A stretch of 64,000 nucleotides of DNA from Ochotona curzoniae (GCF_017591425.1 NW_024465751.1:7688001-7752000), one strand, 5' to 3'. Numbered from the stretch's first letter, positions 22,056 to 33,214 are shown. Made by a program: numbers and translations. The notes: a model not told the origin generated them from the letters alone.

Positions 22056-23234
22056 TCATCCCATTGTCTAAGCTCTTAGACATGGAATTCAACGTTCTCC
22101 ACCTTCCAGCTTCAAACCATTTTTCCAGCATCTGTATATTTTGTCCTTCAACTCGCCTCTCTGTTGATGCCAGCCTCCTTCTAGCTCTTCTCAAAGCACT
22201 GCCGAACCTCACCCACATTTCCTACAATTCTATGGCTCCGATTTGCATATTCACAAAGTCTTCCCATCTGATGCTCTTCGCCCTTCTGCCGAGGCCCATG
22301 TTCCAGCCTGAATTTGTCAATAGAGTCATTAGGACTCACTCCCCTGTGGCGTACGTCAGCTTTAAAAAGCAGGGTTTCTATTTTCCTCCAAGCCCTTGCA
22401 GAACAATGGGGAAAGCTGGGATTATGTTCCTAACATCCTCTACTAAGGTGCATGTCTATTTGCCAGCCAATAAGAACAAATGCTTAGTTCTAGTAGCTGA
22501 GGATCCACACATCTCTTTGATCATCCCTTGTCCAGGAGCCCAAATTGTACAGAAAAGGTCCCAATTTGTCCATAAAAGAACCAATTGATAACCATGCTGA
22601 AATCCAGACACTCAGCTCACAAAGATACTGGGAGCAAACAAATCCAGTCACTTTATTTGAAAAGAACATTTGCCTGGTGTCAGGCAGGAGGAATATTTGT
22701 CAAGATGGGGCAACTCCTGGTGTCCTAACAGAGATTTCGGGACATTTGTTTTCAAGCGGGGTAGGTCTAGTACTGATCCAACCATTCTCTTGCACCTCAT
22801 GATTTTGTCAGCTGGAATCATGTCCCCCAAAGCTGTCACAAAGAAAAAAAAACAGAATGCTGTACCTGACACTTCAGTAGACAGTCCTGTGGCTCCAGCT
22901 TGGGAAACATCAGAAAGAAAAGGAAGATTTGTTGGCACGGACCATCTCTGCCATCATGCATGTTTTTCTGTGTGCTCTCAGGATCATGTCTCCCCTCTTC
23001 CTTGCTTAGAAACTTTGATCTTCTACCTTTACCCACTTAACATTTATGAAATACCTCCCATTGGAGTCTTTGAACAGATTCCATTAGCATCAACCACTAC
23101 TTCAGTCATAAATGCCAGCCCAATAAGCTAGATGTTCCCAAATATTGCTTCGGATGTCCCTTTCGTGCCTTTGGAAAAATAAAACACGTCTAATCCTCTT
23201 ACCACTGCAGGATAAGAACTCTCTGTCCTGAACA
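22056..23234. other. Unassigned sequence, 1.2 kb
   Basis: It contains the second-longest plus-strand frame of the window (22064-22588, 174 codons), but the composition is not coding-like, there is no domain, and no start or splice context. Possibly a very old LINE fragment. Confidence 0.45.
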
Positions 23235-23430
23235 GCCTGCTTGAGTAAGTCTGATTAATGAATTTCTGAAGCTATTTTTGTTGATCCTCCCACCTTTGAC
23301 GCCATAATTTGCCTGTGGCAACATGTGTGTAGATTAATGAGGCTTTCAGCAGCTAGTGGAAAAGTGCTCATTACCCTAATTATCCACACCTTCAATTGAG
23401 GGCATCATAGGGCTGTGTGGACAGCCAGAA
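23235..23430. other. Candidate conserved AT-rich non-coding element
   Basis: Within 170 bp lie two ATTAATGA octamers, CTAATTAT, CAATTGA and GCTCATTA, interspersed with non-repetitive text such as 'ggctttcagcagctagtgg'. Clusters of homeodomain-type cores in otherwise unique sequence are usual in developmental enhancers. No repeat signature is seen. Conservation is not testable here. Confidence 0.3.
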
Positions 23431-24085
23431 AGCATCCATGCTGGGAGAAAGCCACGCTCGTGGCTGATCTACCAAGGCAAGTGCTCCCTACAGATGCAAA
23501 GTGGGGACCTGGGAGGAGAAGTCACAAAGACTAAATGACCAGGGAGCCTAGAGTGTGCAAGCCAGATGTACATGTATATTAAGCACCCACATGAGTAAGG
23601 CTGTAAATGAGGTACCTCCTGGGCTTCCAGCCCTCCTGATCCTCCTACAACTTGGGCTCACTCATTCAGCATGAATTGATGGATCCTCACCGGGATGAAA
23701 CAGGAAAGCGCTTAGTCCACTCTTCTCCCTGCCAGATCTAAGCATCCCCCTTGGACCTGGGATTACCAGGCATCCCAGGGTGTCTGGGCACCTTGCTTCA
23801 CCCTCACTGTTCCCCATCCTGATTCTGAGCCCCAAACCAAGGAAGGGGTCCCTTCTGCTTCTCCATGCTGTCCCTCTCCTGCCCAGATCTCTGCCTGTTG
23901 CTCATCTGAATCATCATGCTGCTGGGCCTCATGAACCAGAGCCCATCTTGAGCTAATCATGCTGACCTTTCCTATCCATTGCCTGCTGGATCCTGTGGAG
24001 TACAGAGCTGGTCATATGTGAATTCATGCTGCTTCGGAAATAAGATGTCCTCCTTGGAGAATAATCACTTATTGAAAAGAGGGCT
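23431..24085. other. Unassigned sequence
   Basis: No repeat or gene recognised in about 650 bases. Confidence 0.45.
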
Positions 24086-24089
24086 CAGC

Positions 24090-24240
24090 ACTTTTTCAAC
24101 CAGTCTTTTTCAAACTCACTAGATCCTGAGAATCTCTGGAACCTTCTACAGACTCCAATTCTAAGGCCACACCCAAAAAAATTGGAGATGAGATCCTTGT
24201 TCCCAGAAGACTGTGAGGCAGGTCTAGAAAGCACTGTGAA
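24090..24240 (+). mobile_element. MER5-like hAT DNA-transposon fragment
   Basis: 'tttttcaaactcactagatc' and 'cagactccaattctaaggcc' with 'acaccc' follow the MER5-type order (gaaatgcagattctcgggccccaccc). Diverged and non-coding. Confidence 0.45.
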
Positions 24241-24259
24241 ACAACAACATGACAGTGGT

Positions 24260-24480
24260 GGTGACCAACAAACTCCTGTAAGCCTGTCGGGGTGCTGACA
24301 TGCTTACACGTACTGACTCACTGAATGATCTCACCAAGCCTTTACCAAGAGGTGCTAGATCTCCATTCTAATAAGGAAAAAATCTGAGATCCAGATTCGT
24401 GAGTAACTGCTCAAAAATCATACACTTGGATAAATCAAATCTGCCTGGCTCCTAACTCATGTCAACTAAAAGAACCTATT
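24260..24480 (-). mobile_element. MIR SINE, antisense
   Basis: 'ctgactcactgaatgatctc', 'gatctccattctaataagga', 'gagtaactgctcaaaaatca' and 'aatctgcctggctcctaact' follow the antisense MIR order. Confidence 0.65.
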
Positions 24481-24574
24481 TCTGAAAGCTAAATATCATG
24501 TAAATAGTGCAGGTCCAGTGATCCTCATGCTTATTATAACCCAGTCCTGTATCAGGGGAAATCCAGAGCATTCA

Positions 24575-24865
24575 GGGGAGCCATTGTCCTGTCGTAGGAT
24601 GTTTCTCACAATGCTTGCCTCCTGTGGAGTGCCTGAGTTTGCTCCCAGTTCCAAACTCTTGCTCCTGCACGTTCTGGGAGGCGGCAGGTCACAGCCCTGG
24701 TGACTGCATCCCTGTCACCAATGGGAGAGACACGGGTGGAGTGTTGAGCTTCTGGCTTTGGCCTGGCCCAGCCTCGTCACTGCAGGCATTTGGGGAGTGA
24801 CCCAGCATACAGGAGCACTCGCTCTCTCTCTCACTCTCTCTCTAATAATTTTTTTTTTAAATTTC
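24575..24865 (+). mobile_element. C-SINE, plus strand
   Basis: 'gagtttgctcccagttccaa', 'ctcctgcacgttctgggagg', 'gagcttctggctttggcctg' and 'gcatttggggagtgacccag', then a (CT)n stretch. The tRNA-like head is decayed. Confidence 0.88.
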
Positions 24866-24929
24866 AAGTATGTACTTCCAACACACAAATATGTCTTTTT
24901 TTAAAGATTTTTTTTCTTTGACATAGCTT

Positions 24930-25910
24930 GCCACTATGTATTTGTTTAAATTTATATATACAAACTATTTTTCCAATGTATTATTTATAAAATATACACA
25001 AAACAACCATCTTCAAAAGTGAAATCAAGGATTAAGAACATTTTATAATTTTTTTCTTCTTTACTAACTTCTAGCAATGTTTTTAGCAACATAGCCCAGA
25101 ATATTCTATGTCAATCTTTTTCAGAAATAGAGCTAGTGGTTATACACATTATAATTAACAACGTCAACCAAGACATGTTCCAACCATCAACTCCCCTGCC
25201 TTCACAGAACAAGTGGCTCTTCTCATCCAAGAATCGTATTCACAGAGGAAGCCGCATGTGTTGTCAGTGTATGAACCAACGCATTTGCCAATGCAAACAC
25301 ACCCTGCACTCCCTCTGCAGCTCAGGAGCCTCTGCGACCCTTCGCCAGCAAATCCTCCATGTGAGGACAGGCACAGGCCCCACTTTCCAAATGATTTTTG
25401 CATGGATTTGCTTTTTAACCTAATTTGCACACCAGCAATAACCTTTTGTGTATACGGCTTCTTTTCATCAAAATTCACTTATGAAATTGGTTCAGAGCAC
25501 TCTCGGTGACCACAGATCATTCATTCATCCAGTATTCCCCTATGTGAATAAAACAAAAAGATACCCATTCTGGTTTTGATGGGTAATTTCCAATGGTAGA
25601 GTATTAAGAATAGAGCTACTGCAGATGTTTCCGGAGCAGTCATTGGATGAGCATACACATGCAGTCCTGAGGGATACACACCCGCAGTGCAGCGGCTGGA
25701 GCAGGAGCCTTTCTTGTCTTCTGGCTTTCATAGCTGTTTCCAGCTTGTGGGGTTCCTGGCTGCTCTTCACACTGTCTGGAGTCCTGTTCAGCATCTTGAT
25801 GTGCGTGTGAAGCTATTTCATGGTGGGTTGCAAGTTTCTTTTGATGATTGGTCACTACCTCATTCTTCATTAACTCGTGCCTTTTACCCTTGAGAAAACT
25901 TACCATAAGA
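24930..25910 (-). mobile_element. Old L1 LINE 3' fragment, antisense
   Basis: 25510-25910 follows the antisense C-terminal ORF2 region of L1: 'ccattctggttttgatgggt', 'gtattaagaatagagctact' with 'gcagatgttt', then 'gaggatacacacccg'-like text and 'tgtgaagctatttcatggtg'. The AT-rich part to the left (24930-25500) would be its 3' UTR; that part is less certain. No intact frame remains. Confidence 0.6.
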
Positions 25911-27099
25911 AGACAACTTTAAGTGCATGTTCGTATATTTCCAATGTCATTGCAACCATGGATCCTTGACCATCTTTTGTCATTCTGAAAAGCATGAAAT
26001 AATTTGCAATGCTTGATTTCATGTTCACTTACTATTGCAAATACTTTTCCAAAATAGAGAATCTCAGCTTGTGCAAACTATTTCCAGATTCACTATATAA
26101 TTTCAAAACACTATATTCTATTTTAGATGTTTTACTCCTAAACAGCTATCCACATCAGTGATATCCTATTTCACTCTGTGCTTCTGTAACTGTTTATTTT
26201 TATATTTTCTTTGCTTTGTTTTGTTTTGTGATCCTTTTGCAATTTCTTTATTCAGTAGCTCCCTATGGACCATGCTGATTCCAAATTTCACAGAGACTCT
26301 ATTTCAGGACAGTCATCTAATTTATTAATTCCTTGCTAATCCAATTCCAAAGATTGTTGCTTCTATGGAGAAATTCATTAAGATTACATATTTTTCCTGG
26401 TATATTTTTTTCTCTAAAGGCACACCCAAAAAGACTTTCCAATATATTTGATTATTGAAACGAAGAATCTTGAAACTGAAATATATTGGAAATAGCTCTT
26501 TTCAAGCAACCATGTTGCCACACATTCATGCTATGTTGTTTTATTATAAGCTTGTTCTTGGCTGACATACTCTGTAAATATTCCAACAGCAGTTAGTCAC
26601 CACGAGTCCATTTCAAGGTGCCATTTATGCAGTTCTCAGACATTTCTTACAGTGTTTTCACCACGGCAAGAGAGACAAGTGTTTGATGAATTATGGCCTT
26701 TTATATTAGCCTTTAAATAAAAGATTCAGAATGAGCAAACTTGGAGAAAAAAACTTGGAGAAACAGTTTTTAATGTCTTGTCAATTGCAGGGGCCTCACA
26801 CCTTCCTTAGCAATATTGAGATACAATAGTCACTCAGGGACGTCATTAGTGACAGCGGATAAAAGACCATGTATTTCAACTAGCCTTCTTAATCATTTTT
26901 AAGTTTTTTGAGCCTTTTCACGATTGATATAATTATGCTGCCTTTAGTTTAATTTTGCAATACACTGAAAAGCAGCAAGCCCCAGGAGTTGGGGACACAT
27001 CAGGTTCAGCACACTCAGCTGTGCCCGTGGGCTTGTGCCATTCACACCGCCTTCCGCATTCAGCTCCTTCACAGAAACCACCTAAGTCACGTGTCCCTT
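25911..27099. other. AT-rich unassigned sequence with a perfect inverted repeat
   Basis: About 1.2 kb of AT-rich DNA without a recognisable repeat. It may continue the old L1, but I see no ORF2 landmarks. It contains the inverted repeat described separately at 26436-26492. Confidence 0.4.
26436..26492. repeat. Perfect 14-bp inverted repeat, 29-bp spacer
   Basis: Left arm tttccaatatattt (26436-26449) and right arm aaatatattggaaa (26479-26492) are exact reverse complements, separated by 29 bp. Pairing does not extend beyond the arms. It could be the ends of a tiny DNA element or a chance stem in AT-rich DNA. Confidence 0.9.
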
Positions 27100-27402
27100 G
27101 TGACCCAGCAGGTAAAGCCACTCGCCGCAACACTAGCATCCTATTGGGGAACCAGTTCAAGTCCCAACTGCTTCACCTCTGCTCCAGCTGCCATGGAAAA
27201 GCAGCAAAAGATGGCTCCCGAGTGTTTGGGTCCCCGCTGCCTATGTGGGTGACCTGGATGAAGCTCCCGGCTCTAAATTTTGGCTTAGCCCAGCCCTGAC
27301 CATTGCAGCCACATGGAAATGAACCAGTGAATGGAAGATCTCTCTGTACATCTGAAACTCGGGCTTTCAAATCTTTAAACAAATCTTTAAAAAAAAAAAG
27401 AA
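27100..27402 (+). mobile_element. C-SINE, plus strand
   Basis: 'acccagcaggtaaagccact', 'aaccagttcaagtcccaact', 'gctgcctatgtgggtgacct', 'gaccattgcagccacatgga' and an A-rich tail ending A11. Order and length are typical. Confidence 0.9.
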
Positions 27403-27794
27403 AACAGTTAATACCAGTCCTAAATTTCATCTAACTCATTGAAGATATGCGACATTATGAAATTCATCTGTGAGAGGCAGAGCCATCCACAAGTTCTCAT
27501 CTTCCTACAGTCCAGACAGGACTCTGCTAGACATCAAAGTCCTCTAGGAGTTAAACCTAAGGGACATGCTCACCGGATCCCTGGACAAGACACCAACACC
27601 TTTTGTTGGAGCAGACTCGACTAAAGGTATCCAATAGTGTGATAAGATAAAGGAACAACACAGAAACCTGAAGAAGAAAAAGACAGTTCCCGTGATGGGA
27701 GACTGGTCATCCTGGTCATCCAAGGAGATCTAGAAAAGGTGTCCAGGGTTCTAGACCTACAGAGCAAAAATATTCTCCTAGGACTGACCAGCCG
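27403..27794. other. Unassigned sequence
   Basis: No feature recognised in about 390 bases. Confidence 0.45.
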
Positions 27795-27925
27795 GCTCAG
27801 TCCAACGTCACTTGGGAGTCAGACAGAAGCCAAGTCCACGGGGCCCCAGCTTCCTCTGAGCACACTGAGATAACACCACCTTGCAGGGCTGTGGTAAGAC
27901 AGACTGTAAGGCTGTGAGACTTCAG
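27795..27925 (+). mobile_element. MIR SINE fragment, sense (first of two)
   Basis: 'cagcttcctctgagcacact' and 'gataacaccaccttgcaggg' with 'ctgtggtaagac' match the 3' half of sense MIR (cagtttcctcatctgtaaaatg ... gttgttgtgaggat). Confidence 0.55.
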
Positions 27926-27939
27926 TGATGGCAAAGCCA

Positions 27940-28085
27940 CACCATTCTGAACCCAGAAATTCTGGAGCCAAAATTCCTGCCTCAAGCACGCGTTAGCTGT
28001 GGATCTTGGGCAATGGACTCTGCCTCTCTTAGTTTCCTCATTCACAAGACAGAAAGATGCAGACCCAGAGGGTTTTGGTGATGGC
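27940..28085 (+). mobile_element. MIR SINE fragment, sense (second of two)
   Basis: 'gttagctgtggatcttgggc' and 'cttagtttcctcattcacaa' match sense MIR (actagctgtgtgaccttgggcaag ... ctcagtttcctcatctgtaa). It lies directly after the first fragment in the same orientation, so these are two separate insertions or a tandem copy. Confidence 0.7.
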
Positions 28086-28094
28086 TGGAATGAG

Positions 28095-28392
28095 CTACAG
28101 GGAGCATGTGGTGCAGCAGTTAGGAGGATCCTGCTTGAGATGCTCCCATCTCACGCCAGAGTGCCTGGGTTCAAGTCCCAGCTCTGCTTCCAACTCCAGA
28201 TTTCTGCTCCTGTGTATCCTGAAAGGCAACAGGTGATGATGCAAGCACTTGGGTCCCTGCCACCCACATGGGAGGCTAGATTGAGTTCTGGGTTTCCAGC
28301 TTCCTTCCTGCTCAAGGCTGGCTATTGTGGATATTTGGAAAGTGAACCAGAGAGTAGGAATTATCTCTCCCTGCCTTTCAGTTAAATCAGTA
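28095..28392 (+). mobile_element. C-SINE, plus strand
   Basis: 'ggagcatgtggtgcagcagt', 'gcctgggttcaagtcccagc', 'gccacccacatgggaggcta' and 'ctccctgcctttcagttaaa'. It immediately follows the MIR pair. Confidence 0.9.
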
Positions 28393-29605
28393 ACCTCTTG
28401 AATAATGCTCTGATATTCACAAAGATGTTAAAATAGAGAATGACAGACTAGTGCTAATATGACCATTTATTACATTACAAATTAGTAGAAAATGCCTATG
28501 GGAGGAATTTTTAATAAATTTTAAAATTTGCTTAAAAATGACATCGTAATGTATCAAATCATTTTTAGCAAGAGAAAAAGTTGTTTTCTGTCCAAAGTTC
28601 CATGGTGCAGACCCTGAAAGCCTAACAGATGCCTCCCCTTCTTGTTCTGGGCAGTGCAAACAGGAATTCCAATGAGGGAAGTGAAACCCAGAGGGCACTG
28701 CTGATGGGCTGACAGGCAGGGCACGTCTTGTCTGTGTGTTCCATGCGAGGGTGGCAGGTTCACGTCAAGCCCCTGGCACAGAGCAGGGATTGAGTGATGC
28801 CCTTCCTGTTTCTCTGTGCTTTCCTAAGCAAGGGCTGGAATTAGCCCAATCCTGCAACCAGGCCTCCCAAGGCTATTGCCTCACGGGTCACCAGCCTGGG
28901 TCTAATTCCTGTAACACTAGTCGGCAGGCCTCTGGCTTACGTCAGCTGATCTCAGAGTCCTTTCATTCCTTCTGGCAAAAAAAGTGCAATGATAGTCATG
29001 AGCAGCAAGGCTATGTCAGGCTCCCTGTTGCGAAGCAGCAGGAACACAGAGGTGAGCTCATGGGGAGCCAGATCAACAAACAGAACACCGCAAACCCCAT
29101 TCGCTGGGAGCACAAGCCAGTGTTTGGACTCAACTCAGGGCAAGCGTGTGAGTATGGAACAGGCTAAGAACTAAGCACAGCTCATTGTATTCCCATGGAC
29201 TGTTAGGGTCGCCCTTTTCAAGCACAGCATGTCTCCAATTCACTGTCAAGGAAAATGAAGAGCAAATACGTGAAGAAACTAAAGTCACCAGTGACCACTG
29301 GAACCCCTGGGTGCAGGAAGGGGAGCTGCAGAGCCTGCACTCTCAGGTGGGAGGCAGGGGTCATTCCCCTGGTGGTCCATTGTGTCTCCGCTCTGTCTCC
29401 TATTTCCCTCAATTCTAGAAAAGAGTGTCAGACTGCTGAAAGGAGAGGCCAGCTCATCTTGCCCTCTGAAGGCCCCGTCACTCAAGCTCATTGCTATGTT
29501 GTAGGGTGGCTTCAAGGGACACACTCTGAAAGTATCATATTCTGACTGGACTAATTCCAGGGCAGTTTGTCCCAATTCAGGCCCACTGTGATGAGGTCAT
29601 ATCTG
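28393..29605. other. Mostly unassigned, 1.2 kb
   Basis: 'cccctggcacagagcaggga' near 28770 weakly resembles an L2/MIR 3' end. Otherwise no repeat or gene is recognised; frames up to 143 codons on plus (28736-29167) look random. Confidence 0.4.
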
Positions 29606-29609
29606 ACAT

Positions 29610-29765
29610 CACAACCCATATTCGTTCATATTTTAGAGATGGGTGCTAATGAACCCATTTCACAGATGAGGAAATCAGGGCCTTATACAGGTCAAAGACC
29701 CTACTGAAACCAAATAAAAGAACTCAAAATAGTATGCCTTTTCCACTGTGCTACTGTAGCTACAA
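29610..29765 (-). mobile_element. MIR SINE fragment, antisense
   Basis: 'aacccatttcacagatgagg' with 'aaatcagggcc', 'ttatacaggtcaaagaccct' and 'cttttccactgtgctactg' follow the antisense MIR core and head. Confidence 0.75.
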
Positions 29766-29833
29766 TATCACTAGAAGAAAACCCTAGAAACAAGATAATT
29801 CAGGGCTTATATTGCCTAAGATAGGCCAAAACT

Positions 29834-29844
29834 ATCAGAAATAA
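29834..29844. repeat. Target-site duplication of L1, left copy
   Basis: atcagaaataa here recurs at 32890-32900 just past the L1 tail. A slightly longer match with a 2-bp indel (aact-atcagaaataa / aactggatcagaaataa) is possible. Confidence 0.65.
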
Positions 29845-30995
29845 ATAGGTTCAGAAGAATCAAGATGGCGAAATAGGATAAGGACACATTAAAACAGATG
29901 GAGAAACATTTAATCAGAATGAAGCAGAGGACACATTCCAGGAAATAGGAGAGGATAGAACAACAGCAGAGGGGTACCTGGAGACTGACAGACACAGGAA
30001 AGCAGTGGACACAACAGTGTGATGTTGCAGTAACTGATACCCCAGCATGGCAATCTGAACTCCACCAGCAGCCGGAAATCCACCAGCAACCAGGTGGGAA
30101 GGGACTTTCACTGGGAGCTTGGGAGGTGAGCCCAGACAAAGAACTGTCTGTCCTGCTAGACCGTTTGATTTGACCAGGAGCAGAGAAAGAGCAGCAGATC
30201 CCAGATGGGCGGTGTGAGAACAGGGTGGATTTCAGAGCCCAGTCAGCCCCCTAGAGCCAAATTAGGCACCATTTTGCTTAAGGAGGCAAAGGCGAGGGAA
30301 GGACTGAGCATACGCTGAGCTGGGAGTGAACTCATTTCTGACTCAGTGAACTGCGTCAATGTGGCGTTTTATAGGTTCCACCCAAGACAGGTCTGGGTAG
30401 CCCTAAGACCTGATGGCCAGTAGATCAAGAACTCTAGTAGTGGTATATCAGGCGCCATTTTGTACACTGTGGCAAACGCTTTAGGACTGCAGGGAACAAC
30501 AGTGAACTGCGCATGTGCTGGGCTCCCAAGAACTCACTGAGTTTCATGCATTGCACTGGTCCCACAGGAAAATAATACCGACTTTGGCATTGTACGGGTC
30601 AAAATAGGTCTGTATGGCACTCAGACCCAATGGCCAACAGGTTCCAGAAAGATCAGTGCCACTGACAACCTGGCTATATAGGACACCTGGTGTCTCTCTA
30701 ACCCTGGGACCTGCTCCAAGCTGAAACTGGGAGAAAGGTTGTATAAACAATGGTGCCGCCTCAGCACGGTATCACAGGAGGTGGAGATTGGTGAGCCAGG
30801 AGTTGGGGCTACAGATTTCTTTGTGGAAATCTAATATAAGCACCCAGACCTGAAACTCACTGGAGGGAATGGCATAATTGGTTACAAGCAAAAAGTTGTG
30901 TACCAACTGCAATAAGTAAAATTAAACTGCAGACCTGTGGGTGACACAGCTTAAAAAATTGCCCCAAGGAGAAGACTCTGCTAACCAGAAGTTCA

Positions 30996-31887
30996 ATGAC
31001 CAAGAGCAAAAGAAGAGTCAGAGGCACAATGAATATTACTGAAAATTCCCCTGCAAAGGAGCAAAACCCTATGCCGACCTCAGAGTTCACTGAGGAAGAC
31101 ATCGAGAAAATGTGGGACACAGAATTCATAAAAGTAATTTTAAAGCTTCTAATCAACAACGAGAAGCACATACAAGGGCTCAAAAATTTAAGGAATATTT
31201 TACACAAGCAATAGCAGCAATAAAGCAAATCAAGACTAACATATCAGAAATTAAGAACACAGTAGAGCACATGAAAAGTACAGAAGAGAGTCTCCAAAAT
31301 AGAATGAAGCAAGCAGTAGAATCTCAGAATTGGAAGATACTTCCTGTCATCAGAGAGGGGGAAGCAAACAAAAAGCTGGAAATAGAGCTGGATCAGGCCA
31401 AAAAAAAAGTATTCAAGAATTGAAAGACACTATTAAGAGGCCTAACATAAGAGTTATGAGAGTCCCAGAAGGTGCAGAAAGAGAAATTGGGTTTACAAAT
31501 ATATTTAATGAAATAATAAAGGAAAATTTCCCTAATCTAGAGAAAGAATTGGGAAACAAGATCGAGGAGGGGCACAGAACTCCCAACAGGCTTGTTCAAA
31601 AGTGATCTTCACCAAGACACATGGTCATCAAGCTCTCTTCAGTTGAACATAAGGAAAAAATCCTGAAATGTGCTAGTGAAAAACATTAATTGACATATAA
31701 AGGAATGCCAATTAAACTCACAGGAGATCTGTCACAGGAAACTCTACGGGCAAGAAGAGAATGGAGTGACATACTCCAGATTCCAACAGAAAAAAAAAGT
31801 CAGCCTAGGATAACATATATAGCAAGGCTTTCTTTTGTCTTTGAAAATGAAATAAAATTCTTCCACAGTAATGAAAAGTTAAAATAA
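30996..31887 (+). pseudogene. L1 ORF1 (RNA-binding trimer protein), frameshifted
   Basis: ORF1p coats L1 RNA as a coiled-coil trimer. Pieces in successive frames read in the right order: an N-terminal part from ATG 30996 with EFTEEDIEKMWDTEF; a coiled-coil part rich in K, E, Q and N (31112-31423); the RNA-recognition part with IRVMRVPEGAERE and NIFNEIIKENFPNLE (31420-31605); and the C-terminal domain with ETLRARREWSDILQ and PRITYIARLSF (31690-31887). At least three frameshifts or stops break it (about 31214, 31425 and 31605-31690). Confidence 0.88.
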
Positions 31888-32042
31888 TTTGCCTTTTTCA
31901 AACCTGCCCTACAAATTATTACTTCAAGATGTCCTCTTGACAGAGAAGAGGAATAGCGTCTACCAAAACCAAAGGCAAATATGAAGAACATCCCAGTAAA
32001 ATGACAACAGAAGACCAAACCAATGAACAACCCATTCCTAAA

Positions 32043-32225
32043 ATGACAGGATCAAAGTAACACCCATATATATTAACCCTGAATGTAAATGGCTTAAGCT
32101 CAATCAAATGTCATAGATTAGCAGACTGGATTAAAAAAACAAAACCCCATCTATTTGTTGTATAGAAGAGACACATTTCACCAACAAAGATCAGTGGAAA
32201 CTATATCACATGGGTTTTGATATTT
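32043..32225 (+). pseudogene. L1 ORF2 N-terminal stub (endonuclease start)
   Basis: From ATG 32043 the frame reads MTGSK then a stop (TAA 32058-32060), followed by LTLNVNGL and HRLADWIKK, the start of the L1 endonuclease domain including the asparagine of the conserved NVNGL motif. The reading frame is lost again near 32140, and similarity to ORF2 ends at about 32225. Confidence 0.85.
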
Positions 32226-32353
32226 TGTTAGTTTCATCTCTTCCAAACACTTTCTTCTGATTAATTCTTCAATGACTCATAGGTCATACAGTAGCATCAT
32301 TTTCTGCAAGAAGATTCTTAATTTTCATTTCTTCAGCTACACGTTAGTCATTT

Positions 32354-32598
32354 AGTAGCATGTTCTTTAACTTCATGGTGTTGTTAATTTCTTTTTTCTT
32401 CCTGATATTGATTTTGTAGTGTGGCTTTTCATTTAAGGGGATGTATAGTAGCTGTGTAATGGAGATTGTCATATCTAGTAACATGTTACTTAACTTCATG
32501 GCATTGTAAATTTCTATTTCTCTTCCTATTGTTGATTTTGTTATGACTTTTCATCTGAAGGGATGTACAGTAGCTGTGAAATGGAAACTAAGATATCT
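32354..32598 (+). repeat. Duplicated 122-bp unit inside the L1 3' UTR
   Basis: Unit 1 (32354-32476) and unit 2 (32477-32598) both run from 'agta(g/a)catgtt' through 'ttaacttcatgg', 'gattttgt', 'cttttcat' and 'ggatgta(t/c)agtagctgtg' to 'atatct'. I estimate about 80% identity. The L1 fragment at 7445 carries only the last part of one unit. Confidence 0.88.
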
Positions 32599-32900
32599 AG
32601 ATGTGAGGACACAATGTAGTATGCATTTCTACTTCCAGACAAAGATGGACTCCCAATGAAACTGTTTAGTATATCTTGACAATAGGATGCTGGACTCTAT
32701 ACCATTGTCCATGCCTGCAATGATGGACATATGACTGTGTATGAAGAACTATACTATAGTAATGATATAGAGGGACTAGGTAGGGGGGAGGAATTGGGGC
32801 TGGGATAAGGGAAATACCAGGAGTCTATGGAACTGTAACATAAAATGATAATAAAATAAATTAAAAAAAACAAAAAAAGAAATAACTGGATCAGAAATAA

Positions 32901-33214
32901 TGAATAACAATGGTCATAGTTAACTGTAATGTTGCAAGCACCATGCTAAACACTGTCTCATTCTCCTTGTCATTGCAACACAGCTTGCATCTGTAATTAT
33001 TGCACAGTAAGGAAAAACAAGCTCAGATGTGATGCATCAGGCATTGGAACCCAGACTAGCTTAAATCCAGAGCACAAATTCTCAACTCCCCTCACCTCTG
33101 CAACTGGAGTTGAGGTGTTCCCAGCAACTGTAGCCCCCAGCTGTTCAGGGAGCCCTGGAAAAACACTTCATCACTCTGAGATTGAACTACTCAAAAGCAG
33201 ATCTGCAACTTATT
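32901..33214. other. Unassigned sequence
   Basis: Slightly MIR-like around 32945-33060 ('gtctcattctccttgtcatt', 'aggaaaaacaagctcagatg'), which would be antisense; too decayed to call. Confidence 0.35.

Larger units (their letters stand above)
29845..32885 (+). mobile_element. L1 LINE with both ends but almost no ORF2, plus strand, 3.0 kb
   Basis: It begins with an L1 5' UTR ('aatcaagatggcgaaatagg' near 29859), continues through about 1.1 kb of 5' UTR, a broken ORF1 (30996-31887), an inter-ORF spacer and the first 180 bp of ORF2 (from ATG 32043). It then passes directly into an L1 3' UTR and an A-rich tail (32858-32885). About 3.6 kb of ORF2 is missing. Matching 11-bp duplications flank the element, so it inserted as a full-ended copy. 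Either the RNA was already deleted or spliced, or the loss came after insertion. It cannot transpose on its own. Confidence 0.88.

Noticed and set aside
22064..22588. 174-codon plus-strand open frame
   Set aside because: No domain or motif recognised, no splice or start context, and overlapping frames on both strands are similarly open.
22805..22935. Lys-rich short frame (MSPKAVTKKKKQ) that looks protein-like
   Set aside because: The lysines come from an A-rich run; no family match, no poly(A)-tailed processed-pseudogene structure.
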